The position numbers and the translations under genes were made by a program. A model generated the notes under the pieces. It ran no database searches. It was given only the letters and a program-made list of their open reading frames with translations, and had not been told where the DNA came from. This document shows positions 1 through 12,229 of a stretch of DNA of 64,000 bases, one piece after another. This DNA is from Cephalopachus bancanus. Lineage: Eukaryota; Chordata; Mammalia; Primates; Tarsiidae. Within the stretch, counting starts at the first letter, position 1. Every line of letters starts with the position of its first letter. The stretch lies in contig JAPVLO010000138.1 in the NCBI GenBank assembly GCA_027257055.1, positions 1-64,000 of the forward strand. Reading direction: 5' to 3'.

Positions 1-78
1 CTATTGTTACCTCCTGCTAATTTATTGTCAGAGAATACAATTGAAAAAAAATTGCGCTGACAGAGAGAGAGAAAGAGG

Positions 79-109
<31 letters not shown>

Positions 110-1440
110 AGGGAAATAGTGAAACTACCCGCATAACATTAAAGTAAGAAAATGCGTTTGGGGAGGAACAACAGCATAGAAAAATAACACATATTTTAAA
201 AAACTGATTCCTAGAAGCAGATAATGCAGTTAACCAAACATTCCAATATTAATACACAAATATTAATGATTCAGCCACCAAAGCTTTTATGAAAAGCAAT
301 ACACACTCAGGGGAAAGAATGGTCAGTCAATAGAAAGATTCATAGCAAAAAAGAAGACTAAACAGTAGGATTCATACAGGACTGAAATAAGGAAAAAATT
401 AAGAAAAGAAAACCAAACTGAATTAAAATAATTAGCGAATCATTAGTGGTATAAAATACAGGAGCCAAAGATGCAGCATATGTAAAGTTGGGTTTTGAGG
501 GAGGAAATCAAAACAACGGACCACAAATGCACTCTAACATATTCTAGTAGAGTTGTTCGATTTCTAAGGAATCTGTTGGTTTCTAGGTTAGAAGGGGGAT
601 GTCAGCTACAAAGGAAAGGAAACCAGATAGGCGGATTAAAAATGAAAGGCCAGATGATCAGTTTGGCTGCAGTGGTCATTGCTGGAAGACATTATATCAA
701 CACCTACAAAAAGACTCCAGGGAAGAAAATGTCATACAAAGATCTTATACTCAGCAAAGTTGTCATCCAAGTATAAAGGGTTCAGACAAAACAGTATTTA
801 ATATAAAATAGCAGCAGACATTTTACATATGAAGCCTTCTTAAAGACAAGCTATAGTTGGCTAAGAAGTAACTAGAAAAACGCTGGGGGAAAAAATGATA
901 GCAAGAATGTATTATATATAATGGAAGATCTGATATAAAAACCAAGACAGGAATAAGAATAATAGAATGGGATACAAATAATATATACCCTGATAATGTA
1001 AAAACAAATAAAGGGAAAACAATAAAAGAGAAATAAATGTGGATATTGGCATAAATTTTATTACTGCCCTATGTACATTTGCTTGCAAAAAACATCCTTT
1101 AAATTGGCAACACTATACAGATTTCATACAAATTGAGGGGTGAGAGAGGGAATGAAGAAAAAAGAGGTTACAATTCTTCATTTGTTCATAACTAGAAGCT
1201 AAAAAGGCTATGTGGGTTTTTCTACATTAAAAAAATTCTTATTACAAAAATAAGCGCTAAAATAAATCAATACATGAGAAGATCCGCATAAAATAAAAAA
1301 AAACTACATGAAGTTTAAAAAGATGTACACACACATAAGCACAGAAATATACAAAATCTGTTATAACACATTAGAGTCAAAAAAAGAGGAGAAACCGTTG
1401 AAGGAAGAGGAAGAAATAACTCTATAAATATAATTTGTTT
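1..1440 (+). repeat. Old HAL1/L1-like remnant with a (GA)n tract near its start
   Basis: A purine-rich (GA)n-type stretch lies at 61-118. From about 300 to 1,010 the wording resembles HAL1/ancient L1 in + orientation, for example the 'CTTATACTCAGCAAAGTTGTC' stretch near 743 followed by 'AAGTATAAAGG'. Short open frames (495-776, 599-811) lie inside it and are not genes. Family and ends were judged by eye, without an alignment. Confidence 0.45.
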
Positions 1441-1643
1441 TGTTTGGGTTTAATGAATAGTAGGAGATAATGGAATGTTGTATTTACTTTCTTAGACTCA
1501 TAGGGCAGATTTTCTTCAATGCAGTTACAGTTAAATGTATCCCAAATGTGCAGTATTTAATGCAAAATTATTAGATATAACACAAGTGAACACTAATGGC
1601 TATATATCAGTGATGAGTCTGAGGAACTGAACATTTCTACCTT

Positions 1644-2050
1644 GTGGTACATATACACAATGGAATATTATGCAGCCATAAAAAAGAACAAATATATGGA
1701 CTTCGCAGCAACTTGGATAGATTTGGAGTTGATCATACTCAGTGATCTGTCACAGAAACAAAGAACAGAGTACCATATGTTCTCACTCATAAGGGGACCT
1801 TGAACAATTATAATACTATAAGAAAGTGTTTGGCAGTAATGGGAAACTGTCAGGGGAGAGGGGGTGGGATTGGCAGTTGAGGGAAACTGCTAGGGGAGGG
1901 AAGGGCACACCTCATCAACAAGGCTACCTGCATAATCAGTGTTTGTATACCTAGCCCCGAATTGTACCCCATACCTTTATAATAAAAAAATAAGTTAAAT
2001 GAGATCACAGTGAAAAAAAAATCTTGATAATTAAAAAAAAATAAAAGAAA
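1644..2050 (+). mobile_element. 5'-truncated L1 3' end with target-site duplication
   Basis: It begins inside the end of the ORF2 reading frame (the TMEYYAAIKK-like motif near 1,660-1,690), continues through the 3' UTR and ends in an A-rich tail (about 1,981-2,050). An exact 11-base duplication, ATTTCTACCTT, flanks it at 1,633-1,643 and 2,051-2,061. This is an ordinary LINE-1 retrotransposition product with no coding ability. The intact duplication suggests it is not very old. Confidence 0.85.
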
Positions 2051-2299
2051 ATTTCTACCTTAAAATAGTCTTTGTAGAATTAATAATTTAGTAAGTACAT
2101 TATCATTATCTCAAAGAAGAGTTTTGTTGGAAGGCGGTGGGGAGGACAATTCGTTTACACAATAGCTAAAACAGAGAGTGACTGGTGGGAAGGTGCAGAG
2201 GTATGTTTTTATCTTAACTGTGTAGCATGTCTGAGTACAGAGTTGATCATCTTTTCAGTAGTTTAAACTAAACTAGAACATTAGCTGCTCTATAAAGCC

Positions 2300-2412
2300 T
2301 AGGTTTTTGCTTGTCTGTTCTTGTGTTCTATTTATGGTTCATTGCTTTCTCCCTAGCACCTAACACTGTACCTGACACATGGTAGGTGCTTATTAATAGT
2401 TGCTGAATGAAA
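2300..2412 (+). repeat. L2 3'-end fragment
   Basis: The 'CACCTAACACTGTACCTGAC' stretch, followed by an ACACATGGTAGGTGCTTATTAA-like run and 'TTGCTGAATGAA', is the conserved 3' end of an L2 LINE in diverged form. Confidence 0.65.
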
Positions 2413-2458
2413 GACTGTTTTGGAGAAACACATGAATACTCACTTCTTTACTATTCTT

Positions 2459-2749
2459 TTTTTTTTTTTTTTTTTCAGTTGGAATCTCACTCTGTCGCCC
2501 AGACTGGAGTGCAGGGACCGCTCTGGGCCACCACAGCCTTGACCTGCTGGGCTCTGGCGATCCTTCCGCCTCAGCCCTCCGAGTAGCTGGAACAGGCGCA
2601 CACTACCACACCCAGCTAATTTTTGGATTTATTGTAGAGATGAGGTCTCGCCTGCCCAGGCGTGTCTTGAACCCGCGCGCTCAGGAAATCCACTCACTTT
2701 AGCCTCCCAAAGGCGCAGGATTACAGGCTGAGCCACCGAGCCTGGCTTC
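2459..2749 (-). mobile_element. Alu SINE (lineage-specific type), minus strand
   Basis: A poly-T start is followed by the reverse complement of both Alu arms. A 13-base duplication CTTTACTATTCTT flanks it (2,446-2,458 and 2,750-2,762). Its left arm carries the derived GCGGG-TTCAAGA loop, with one mismatch in the 3' arm. Confidence 0.95.
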
Positions 2750-3197
2750 CTTTACTATTCTTATTCCCAGAACAAAAGGGAAAGAAAACATCAGGTTAAA
2801 AACTGTTCTCAATAGTTTTTTCCTCTCTAGTGAAAACACAGGCAGTTGTGAAATCAACATAGACAAGCATTTCGTGATTTCATATCAAAAGAATAGCACA
2901 TGCAACCATAAACATATCGAAAAACTTATAATCTCTGTTTATAGACAGTAAAAATTAACACTACAATGAACAATGAGCAATATTTCACCTAGAAGATCAG
3001 AGGGGGAAGAAAAGCTGTCATTATGTACCACATGTTACTGTTTATAATAGTCAATGATTGGGAGGAATATCAGTATTTTCTCATACTATTAAGACTTTTG
3101 ATATCTGTTGCTAAGTTGCCTGTTCACTTATTTTCCTAGCAGTGAGGGAGATTGCCTGCTTCTCCAGAATGGTCCCTGGGCAACTGCAAATTATTGT

Positions 3198-3491
3198 GCT
3201 TTTTTTTTTAACTGGGGGTCTCACTCTGTCACACAAGCTGGAGTGCAGTAATGCGATCACTGTTCACTGCAGCCTCAACCTCCGGGGTTCAGGCAATCCT
3301 CCCTCTTCAGCCTCTTGAGTAGCTGGGACTTAAGGCACACACGATGCTCGGTTAATTTTCTGACTTTTTTTGTAGAGACAAGGTCTTGCTCTGTTACTTA
3401 GGCTGGTCTCATACTCCTAGGGTCAAACAATCCTCCCACCTCAGCCTCCCAAAGTGCTAGGATTACAGGCATGAGCCACTGAACGAGGCTC
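3198..3491 (-). mobile_element. Older AluJ-like SINE, minus strand
   Basis: A complete but diverged dimeric Alu in reverse orientation. It keeps the ancestral left-arm sequence (AGGAG-type) instead of the derived T-arm-like stem of the younger copies. Confidence 0.92.
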
Positions 3492-4740
3492 AGTTAAAAT
3501 CACTTTCAGCTGTCTTAGTTAAGTAAATGAGATCTGGACAACTGATAACAAGGAAGTCACAACCTCTGCTTCCTGCTCTCCCATTCAGTGCTCCTTGACT
3601 GCCCTAGGAGAGGCTCTGGTGGGACTGACTGGTCTGCCCAGTGCCCTGTGGAGCTGTGAGGGCATGGCTGCCCCCACTCAGATCTCAAAGGATGCTGGGT
3701 AGAGCTGCAGGCCCAAGGGGAGAATCTCCTGGTACCTTTGTGGCACACTGCAGCATGGAGAAGGGAGGAGGATAAATCTAGAATTAGTAAATGGCGTGTA
3801 CTCAGGTCTTCACAAAACCTCAGGTGATGTCATTTAACTTCTACCTGTGTCTTATGGGGCTCCTTTGGGTCCAGAGACCCATGAGCTAATAAAATGATGA
3901 GGTATCAGCCTATCCCCTCGCCACTAACACACTCATAGAAAACACACAGTGAGATTAAAGGCAACCTTAATAGTCTTACTATTATGAGAAAATATGGATA
4001 TTTTCCCAATTATTGGCTATAATAAACAACAACATGTGGTACACAATGACAGCTGCTTTTTTCGCCAATCTTCTAGGTGAACTATTACTTATTGCTCATT
4101 GTGGTGTTAATCCACTTTCAGAAAGGCAAAAATGGAGGAATAAATACCGCAAGCACTGGCCCATGGAAATTCTGAAATTCCTGTTAGGAAGACATAGTGA
4201 GTCACTGTGCCTGGGTCAGCCCTATGAGCTCTCCAGCAATAAAATTGGTGACAATATGAAACAAAGGAACAGACAAAATTCAATAATTTAGAGTCTCTGG
4301 AATGCTTTAAAGGGGATACTGCAAATGAAAAAAATGAAATCTATTTTAATTGATAAGGAGAGCAAGGAAGTGTGGTACTAGAGCCAATATGGCTACCAAG
4401 GTATCTAGCATAATGAGGTTCTCTACCTTGAAGGAGGTTGCCCCAGTTTGTCCCCAGATTCTGCTTTCTGAGAGACCCTGCCTCCCAATCTACTTTCATT
4501 GGCCTTTGGCTCCACCCTGTAGAAAGTTCTTCCCTTTCCATTCTACTTCCTTGCCACTTCTGACTAACATTGGAGAAGATGACCTTCCCAAAGCCTGCAA
4601 AGATTGGCCAGACTGTGTCTAGGCTTTAAAATATTAAGAATGGACCATCGTTTTAAATTTGAAACAGTCACAAGCTTTTTAGACTAGATTTAAGCCTTCA
4701 TTGGCAATCTGTATCTCTCAAAAAATAGTATGTTCTTCCT
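3492..4740. other. Non-coding stretch, no assignable gene
   Basis: Moderately GC-rich around 3,540-3,780, with faint resemblance to MaLR internal sequence that I could not confirm. Open frames at 4,013-4,291 and 4,350-4,622 show no recognisable domain and no coding support. Confidence 0.4.
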
Positions 4741-4749
4741 TTATTGGAT

Positions 4750-5310
4750 TTATGATTTTTTTTATTTTTAAACATATTGTATTAATTTTTTTATAGAGGT
4801 AAGAGCATGTAGCATGCGATCCACCAAGCACATATTTAAGTGCACAATACACTATTTTGAATTATTGGCATAATGTTCTACAGCAGATCTCTAGGAATTT
4901 TTCTTGTGTAACTGAAACTTTCAATTCATTGAACGGAAACTTCACATTTCATCATTTCCCATCCTGTGGCAGCTACCATTCCACTCCCTGTTTCTAAGGG
5001 GTGGACTATTTTAGGTATTTCATATATGTGGAACTGTGCGGCACTTGTCTTTGTGTGACTGACTTATTTTGCCATTTGTAAATCAGGTTATTTATTTTCT
5101 TGGGATTGAGTTGCAGTTGTTCCTTATATATTTTTGATATTTACCACTTATAAGATATATATTTTCCATATATGTCCTCCCCTTCTGTAGGTAACCTTTT
5201 TATTTTTTTAATTGTTTATTTGGCTACACAGATTTTTTTTAGCTTGGTGTAGTCAACATGTGTATTTTAATTTTATTGCTTGTGTTTTTGATATCATATT
5301 CAAGAAATCA
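4750..5310 (-). mobile_element. Old L1 (L1M-like), 3' part of a twin-primed inversion, minus strand
   Basis: Read on the minus strand, it runs from the ORF2 3' region (about 5,310 down to 5,085) and then, after an internal deletion of several hundred bases, into the ORF2 end/3' UTR wording (about 5,080 down to 4,750). It joins a + strand segment of the same element type at 5,310/5,311. Confidence 0.7.
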
Positions 5311-5690
5311 TTGCCACACCTCCTGATTTTAAAATATATTTCAAAGCTGTAGTAATTAAAACAGTGTGCTACTGGCATAAAAAAACAAACAAACACATAT
5401 AGACTAATGGAACAAAATAGCTTAGAAATAAATCCACACATACGCAGTCAATGGTCAACTGACTTCCGCAAAAGTATCAAGAATTCACAGTGAGGAAAGG
5501 ATGTTCTTTTCAATAAATGGTGTTGAAAAAACATGATAACATACAAAAAATAAAATTAGAATTTTATCTTATACCATTCACTAAAAAAATCAATTCAATA
5601 TGGATTAAAGACTTAAGTGTAAAACTACTAGAAAACAACATAGGAAAAAAGTTCTATGACAATAGTCTTGACAATGACTTTTAATTAGAC
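5311..5690 (+). mobile_element. Inverted 5' segment of the adjacent L1
   Basis: ORF2 sequence in + orientation, from the 'AGCTGTAGTAATTAAAACAG' region to the 'TCTTGACAATGACTTTT' region. Its outer end corresponds to the consensus position where the neighbouring minus-strand segment begins, the mark of an L1 inverted by twin priming. Confidence 0.7.
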
Positions 5691-7494
5691 TTAAACTTGT
5701 CCCAGTAAACATAGTCATCTTTTCACACCAATTTTTCTCAAATATTTATTTTTTGTTTTGCTTTTCTGCTCAAATGCTTTTTTCTCTAAATATAATTGCA
5801 GCTACCTTTAAGCTATGGGTTTATAGCAAATGGGTGATACCTTTAATTTGATACACATACTTGGGTGCTATATAAATATAAGAGGTCTTACTAGTGCAAA
5901 GCTCTTCATTTTATCTTTTCCCTAAAATAATTGTCACCCTATATTTTTACCATATGTTGGATGCTCAAAGCAAAGTCGTCTGTCATTATTTGAGTTCTAA
6001 AAGCAAATGGCTTTGCTAATTTTGTCAGGTTTTAGATTTCTGAAATCTCTAATCACTGTTCACTCATCTTTCAATGGTTGAATTATTTGGAGTTCATATC
6101 CCTCTTGCAATAGCTTACCAATTCAACCATATCAGCCAATATACATTTGACTTTGTTTTTTAACTTATTCCAATAAAGCCACAATGTATAAGGCATACGA
6201 TCTGCTTCTAAATGTGTCTAGGCTAACGGTTTCAGCAGATATTCTAATACTGCATAACATGGATTAAATTTATTCAGCTTCAGTTATCACTCTTCTCATC
6301 ATCCACTACCAAACAAAATGGCAAAATGGTGCCCTACGTCCAGCACCAATATTGCCTTAGACAAAATAGACTAGTATGCATGACAGTGACAAATGAATGT
6401 CCAAATTATTGCGGTTTAAAATAACATGGACTTGGCAGTGAATTTCTGACATGAGTGACAGTGATAGGAGATCCATGACCTCTCCCACTTCAGAGCAAAA
6501 TTTATAAAAACTTATAAAAAGACAACGTAACAAAGTCTGTGGAGATGATACTAAGACCATACAGAAAACTTAGAAAAATCTATTCAAGTGGTTATGAAGA
6601 GCAAGAATCTGTGATATTTTAACCAATATAGCTCCCTTTCTCGTACGTTCTAGCTGGTGAGATGGAAACTTGACTATAGAATGATGCAAACAGAAATACA
6701 GGGCTCCCTCTCTCCCAACGTGCAGGCTGAATGCTTTCTCTCCTGGAGCCCCAGGATGCCAATGTTCTCCCATTCTAGCCTGCTACCTGCTACTGAGATT
6801 AAGTTCTTGGCAAGTACAAAGTGAAGGATATTTTTATTCCCATCCCCCACTCCCACCCCCAAGTGGGCGGGATACAGGTTCTAACTTAGAAAAAACAGTT
6901 TTGTGAGTACTGAGGTATGAAGTGTCCTTGCCCAAAGATATAAATCTACTGACCCCCTCAACCTAGAACTCAACTCTTTAGTGGGAGTGTCATTCCAAGA
7001 GAAGTGTGCCATTCTCCCTGCCTGTGGCCTAGAGTATTGTTCAGAGATTTTACCTAGAGGGAAAAGCAGACCATAAAACGGATACCTTCCAATTTCTTTA
7101 AGAGAGGTTTGTAACAACAGTGGAAAAGTTCAAACCTAAGAGCACATTGCTAAACAGTGCAGATTATGGTAAAAGACAATTTGGAGGAGTCTGGAAAATT
7201 TATTGACAATATAGGTTAAGCAATAGGACAGCCTCTTTAAAGAGATTCCTGGGAATGAGAAATCTGGAAGCACCCTCTTAGGGTCAAAACAGTTCTCAAG
7301 CACTGATCTTGGAGACTATACCTTCAAAGAAACCCATGTTTAACTGAATATGCTCCAGTGAATTGTTTAAAAAATCAGAACAACTTGCTGGAAATGAGTG
7401 AGCTTAGCACTTGGAAGTGGACAGAGAAAAGAAACGGTCAAAAATGAGTCTGGCCCAAACCCCTATTATCCAGGATGACTGTGGGCATACGTAC
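5691..7494. other. Non-coding AT-rich stretch, nothing recognised
   Basis: No gene, domain or clear repeat family is visible. Short open frames between 6,357 and 7,117 on the minus strand have no recognisable features. Confidence 0.4.
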
Positions 7495-7920
7495 AGCCAG
7501 TATTCAGCCATAATTTCTTTTTTTAATTTTAATTTTTAAGTTGTGGGGCACAGGTCAAGATTGGGTACATACATGGTTTAGGTACAAGCGACGTGTTGGG
7601 CCTCCCATGGGACCTCACTTTGCCTGGGTCAGTATCAGGCACCTGTGTTGATGTCATGTGCCCCACCCATAATTTCTTTCGATACTTTTTCAAGTTCTTT
7701 CTCCCTCTGGCCTCTCCCTCTGACACTCACATTACATATAACACTCTCTGTGTAATGGTGTCCCTCATTTCTCTGATCTCTATTTATGTTGTATCATTCT
7801 TCTTATCCTCTTTTGATTGCAATATTGCTATCAAAATATTTCATCTTTGTAATTTCTTTAACAGTATGTCAAATCTACTGTTGAGCCCCTCTAGCATATT
7901 TGGCATTTATTATTGAATTT
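7495..7920 (-). mobile_element. Inverted 5' (ORF1-region) segment of a long L1M element
   Basis: Read on the minus strand it follows ancient L1 ORF1 sequence (the 'GGGGCTCAACAGTAGATTTG' stretch near 7,890, ending with 'GAAATTATGGCTGAA' near 7,503). It is interrupted by a small L1 3'-end insertion at 7,521-7,666. It abuts the + strand body of the same L1 at 7,920. Confidence 0.7.
7521..7666 (-). mobile_element. Short 5'-truncated L1 3' end nested in the inverted segment
   Basis: 146 bases beginning with a T-rich run (a reversed A-tail) and bounded by an exact 13-base duplication CCATAATTTCTTT (7,508-7,520 and 7,667-7,679). The minus-strand sequence (the 'GTATGTACCCAATCTTGACC' region) resembles a LINE-1 3' UTR end of a lineage-specific type. 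Confidence 0.7.
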
Positions 7921-9937
7921 TGCTTTAAAAAGTAACCTACAAATACAGAAAATGCAAAGAACTCCAGTAGGATAAACACAATGACCCCACAGACAGATCC
8001 ACTAGTGTAAAAATAATGAAAGCAAAACACAAACACACACACAATATTGAAAGCTGAAGGAAAATGACTCATATTCTGTAAAGGAGCCAAAATAAAATTA
8101 ACAGTTGACTTCTCCCCAGAAACGATGTTGACAAGAAGCACATATTCAAATACACAATGAAAACTTTCAATTGAGAATATTATACCCAGCAAAGCTATAT
8201 TTAAAATGTGAAAGTGAAACAAAAATAATAACAGAGAATTTGTTATTAGTGTATGAAACTCCAAGAAATTCTAGAGGAAGAGTCTCAGGCTGACAGCAAA
8301 CGACCTCACTTGATATCCACACCCCAAACCAAAGAACACCAATAAGGCAATTATGCAGGATAATGTAAAAAAAAATTAGTGACATATTTTTATACTTTTA
8401 ATCTTAAATTATTTCAAGTAAACATAGTAACCAATATGTATATACTGCATTGCAGAGCCTATGACATATGGAAATACATTTAACAATAACAGCGCAAAGG
8501 TGTTGAGTAAAATCAAAGCTTTATTGGAATATGGAAGTGACAACAGATGCTAACTCTAATCCACAAGAACAAGTTTTTTTAAAAATGGTAAATAAAATGT
8601 TTACTATAACAGACTCTATAAAAGAGAGTCACTCATCTTTCATCTGTCAGCTTCTTTAAAAGTTATAAAATTATATAAATTAATAATTACAATAATATAT
8701 TGTTTGGTTTAAAACACAAATAAACAAAGTGTGATAACAATATCATAAGAGTGGGGGAAAGGGAATAGAGTTAAAAAATAGTAACTTTCTTATATCTCAC
8801 AAGAATTCATTTAACCTAAATATAGACCTGATTTGAACAAATTAAGATGTATATAGTAATTCCTAGAGCAAGTACTAAGGAAATAAATTTTAAGATGGTA
8901 AAATACTTAGTGAAAAAATATTAAATATATTGAAATTATAAATGCTAAATTAAAAATTATTTAATTTAAAAAGCAGCAACAGAAATAGAGAAACAAAAAA
9001 ATGTAACACATATAGAGAACAAAAATGAACTGCAAACCTAAACTCAACTTTATCAATAATAAAATTAAATGTGAGTAGATTAAACAACACAAGGTAAAGG
9101 CAGAGACTTCCAGAATGGATTTCAAAGCATGATCCAATCTATACTGTCTATAGAAGAAACACTCTAGACTCAATGATACAAATATGTTGAACGTAAATCG
9201 ATAGGAAAGGATATATCATGGAAACAGCAAAACGTATGAACATACATGAAAACACATAAAAGCTGGAGTGGACATATAAAAAACAGAAAAGAAAACATTA
9301 AAACAGATAATGTTATGAGTTAATTAGGAGGGATTTTTTTTTTTTAATTTTAAAACAAAGTTCATTAGGAGAAGAGGGAAAAGATAGAGAGACATGCCAT
9401 AGCTGGCATGAGAGTGATATTTTTTAAATAATAAAAGATCAATCCATGAAAAATGTGTAATAATTATAAATATGTTTACTTCTATTAAAACACCACCAAA
9501 ATAGGTAAAATAAAAAATGAATGAAATGAAGGAAGAAATAGACAATTCAGTAATAATATTCACAGATTTAAATATCTTATTTTTATGATGAACATAAAAA
9601 CTAAGCAAAAGATAAATAAGATAGCAGAACATTTAAACAACATAAAACAACAAGCTATAAAACATACCTGTAGAACACTGAAATAAAAGGAGTGAAATAT
9701 TTACTCTTCTCAAGAACATATCAAATATTTTTTAGGATAAATCACAAGCTACACAATAAAACAAGTCTCAATGAATTCAGCAGAGTTAAGGTAGTACAAA
9801 CATGTTTTCTAACCACAGTGGAATAATAGAATACACTTCAAAAATTTATAAATAAGTGAAAATTATAAAAATTAAGCAACACCACTGCTAAATAACCAAT
9901 GAGCCAAAGAAATATAAAGGAAAATTAAAAAAATATT

Positions 9938-10255
9938 TTTGAAGCCAGGTTTGGTGGCTCATCCTGTAATCCCACACCTTGAGAGGCTGAGGTGAGTGGA
10001 TTGCCTGAGCCCACGGGTTCGAGACCCACCTGGGCAACTTGGTGAGACCTCATCTCCACAATAAACCAAAAAATTAGCCAGGAGTGGTAGCATGTGCCTA
10101 TAGTTCCAGCTGCTTGGAAGGCTGAGGCGGAGGGATCGCCAGAGCCCAGCAGGTCGAGGTTGCGATGGCCGGTAGCGGCCACTGCACTCCAGTCTGGGCG
10201 ACAGAGTGAGACTCCAACTCAAAAAAAATAAAAAAATAAAAAATAAATAAAAAAA
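9938..10255 (+). mobile_element. Alu SINE with A/T-rich tail, plus strand
   Basis: A full dimeric Alu inserted in the L1M. The tail runs AATAAAAAAATAAAA-like and passes into an (AT)n-type microsatellite (10,259-10,305). Its T-arm-like stem shows CpG-to-CpA decay in both arms. Confidence 0.93.
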
Positions 10256-10258
10256 TAC

Positions 10259-10267
10259 ATACATATA

Positions 10268-10304
<37 letters not shown>

Positions 10305-10305
10305 T
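10259..10305. repeat. (TA)n/(ATAC)n microsatellite at Alu tail
   Basis: Alternating AT and ATAC units grown from the 3' tail of the Alu next to it. Confidence 0.9.
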
Positions 10306-11297
10306 AAATGAATGAAAAGGAAGGAACAATGTACCAAAACTTATGGGATACAGCTTTAATAGTGCTTAGAAGTAAATTTATAGCTGTAAATGTCTAAGTT
10401 ACAAAAAGAAGATCCCATATAAATAACTGAACCATTTACCAACTAACTCTGGAGAAAGAGAAAAAAATTAAAAAGAGAGCAGAAGAAATAAAATAAAGAC
10501 TAAAAGAAAAATTTATAAAATAGAAAAAATTAAAAAATGAGTAAAACCAAAAGCTGGTTTTTTGATTAAATGAACAAGATTGACAAATTTTTAGATAGAT
10601 TGACCAATAAAGTAGGAGAAGAGAAACAAATCTCTAAAATCAGAAATAAAGGGATATTATTACTGGTCTTATATATATATATATACAAATAATTACAAAG
10701 GAATACTATGAACAACTGTATGCCAATTATTTAGATACTGTAGGTGAATGGAAAAACCTCTGGAACAACACAAACTACTGAAACCGACTTAAGTAGAAAT
10801 CGACAGTCTGAATACATGTATATCCAGCAAAGAAATACATTTGTAATCAAAAATTACTTACAAAGAAAAGCTCAGGCCCAGATGCTTCACCATTTAATTC
10901 TTCTAAATATTTAAATAAGAAATAATAAAAATTCTTTACAAACTTTTTTCAAACATCGAATAAAAGGAAATTTGCTTTTGTGAAGCAAATATTACCCAGG
11001 TTTTTAAATCACAGAGTACTACAGACCAACACTGCTAATTCATTTGGATTATTAACAAAATGTTAACAAACCAAATTTAGAAATATATATAAGAGATTAT
11101 ATACTAGGATCAAGTGGACTTTTTCTTAGGAATGCAAAGTTGGTTCAACATCTGAAAGTAAATTAATGTAACACACCATATCAGTATAATTTTTTTAAAA
11201 GTGTGATTAATTCAGTAAGTGCAGAGAAAAAAATTGACAAAAACGAACACCCTTAATGATGAACATGTTAAACAAACTAGGAAGGGCATATTTAAAA

Positions 11298-11329
11298 CAC
11301 ACACACACACACACACACATACACACACA
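11298..11329. repeat. (CA)n microsatellite
   Basis: About 15 CA units with one TA interruption, inside the L1M body. Confidence 0.9.
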
Positions 11330-11572
11330 GAGCTAAGGGGTATCTATTTTAAAAGAACCATAGTTACTATCATGTTTAATGGTGAAAGACTAGATGCTTT
11401 CCTTTAATATCATAGACAAAACAACAATATACACTTTTGCTACTTCTATTCAACATTATAGTGGACATTCTAGCAAAGGCAATTAGGCAATAAAAAGGAA
11501 TATAAGTCACCCAGATTTAAAAAGAAAAAAGTAAAACTGTCACAGATGGCAGAGTATTGTATATAGAAAATA

Positions 11573-11642
11573 CTGGTTGGGTGTGGTGGCTTATGCCTCT
11601 ATACTCAGTGCTTTGGGAGACTGAAGAAGAAGGAGTTCAAGG
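11573..11642 (+). mobile_element. Alu left-arm fragment
   Basis: About 70 bases match the Alu 5' end (the 'GGGTGTGGTGGCTTATGCCT' stretch) and then stop abruptly without the rest of the element or a tail, indicating a later deletion. Confidence 0.7.
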
Positions 11643-11830
11643 TTATAAAACTTATATCCTAAGAACTACAAAGCACTGCTGAAAATAAAGGACATCTAAA
11701 TAAGTGAAAATAAAACCATATATGGATAAATAAATGTCCATATATTGAGACAGTTGATATCGTTGAGATGATAATACTCCCTAAACTGATCTACAGATAC
11801 AATGAAATTCCTATCAAAATTCCATTGATC

Positions 11831-11837
<7 letters not shown>

Positions 11838-11862
<25 letters not shown>

Positions 11863-12150
11863 TTTTGAGTTGGAGTCTCATTCTGTCGCCCAGACTGGAG
11901 TGCAGTGGCCACTCCTGGCCACCGCAGCCTCGACCTGCTGGGCTCCGGCGATCCTTCTGCCTCAGCCTTCCGAGTAGCCGGAATTACAGGCACGCGCTAC
12001 CACGTCCAGCTGATTTTTTTTTTTTTTTGATTTATTGTAGAGATGAGATCTCGCTGCCCAGGCGGGTCTTGAACCCGCGGGCCCAGGCAATTCACTCACC
12101 TCAGCCTCCCAAAGGCGCGGGATTACAGGCTGAGCCACCAAGTCCGGCCC
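11838..12150 (-). mobile_element. Alu SINE, minus strand, with perfect T-arm-like stem
   Basis: A full-length reversed Alu flanked by a 15-base duplication with one mismatch (11,823-11,837 and 12,151-12,165). On the minus strand the left arm has GCGGG-TTCAAGA-CCCGC at about 12,062-12,078. Confidence 0.95.
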
Positions 12151-12229
12151 CAATGATCATTTTTCAAGAAAGAAAGAGCTGATACAAAAACTAATGTGGA
12201 TTTGCAAGTGACCCTAAAGAGCCCAAAAT

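Noticed and set aside
4013..4291. 92-residue + frame with a hydrophobic start
   Set aside because: No domain recognised and no conservation or splice evidence; too short to support a gene call.
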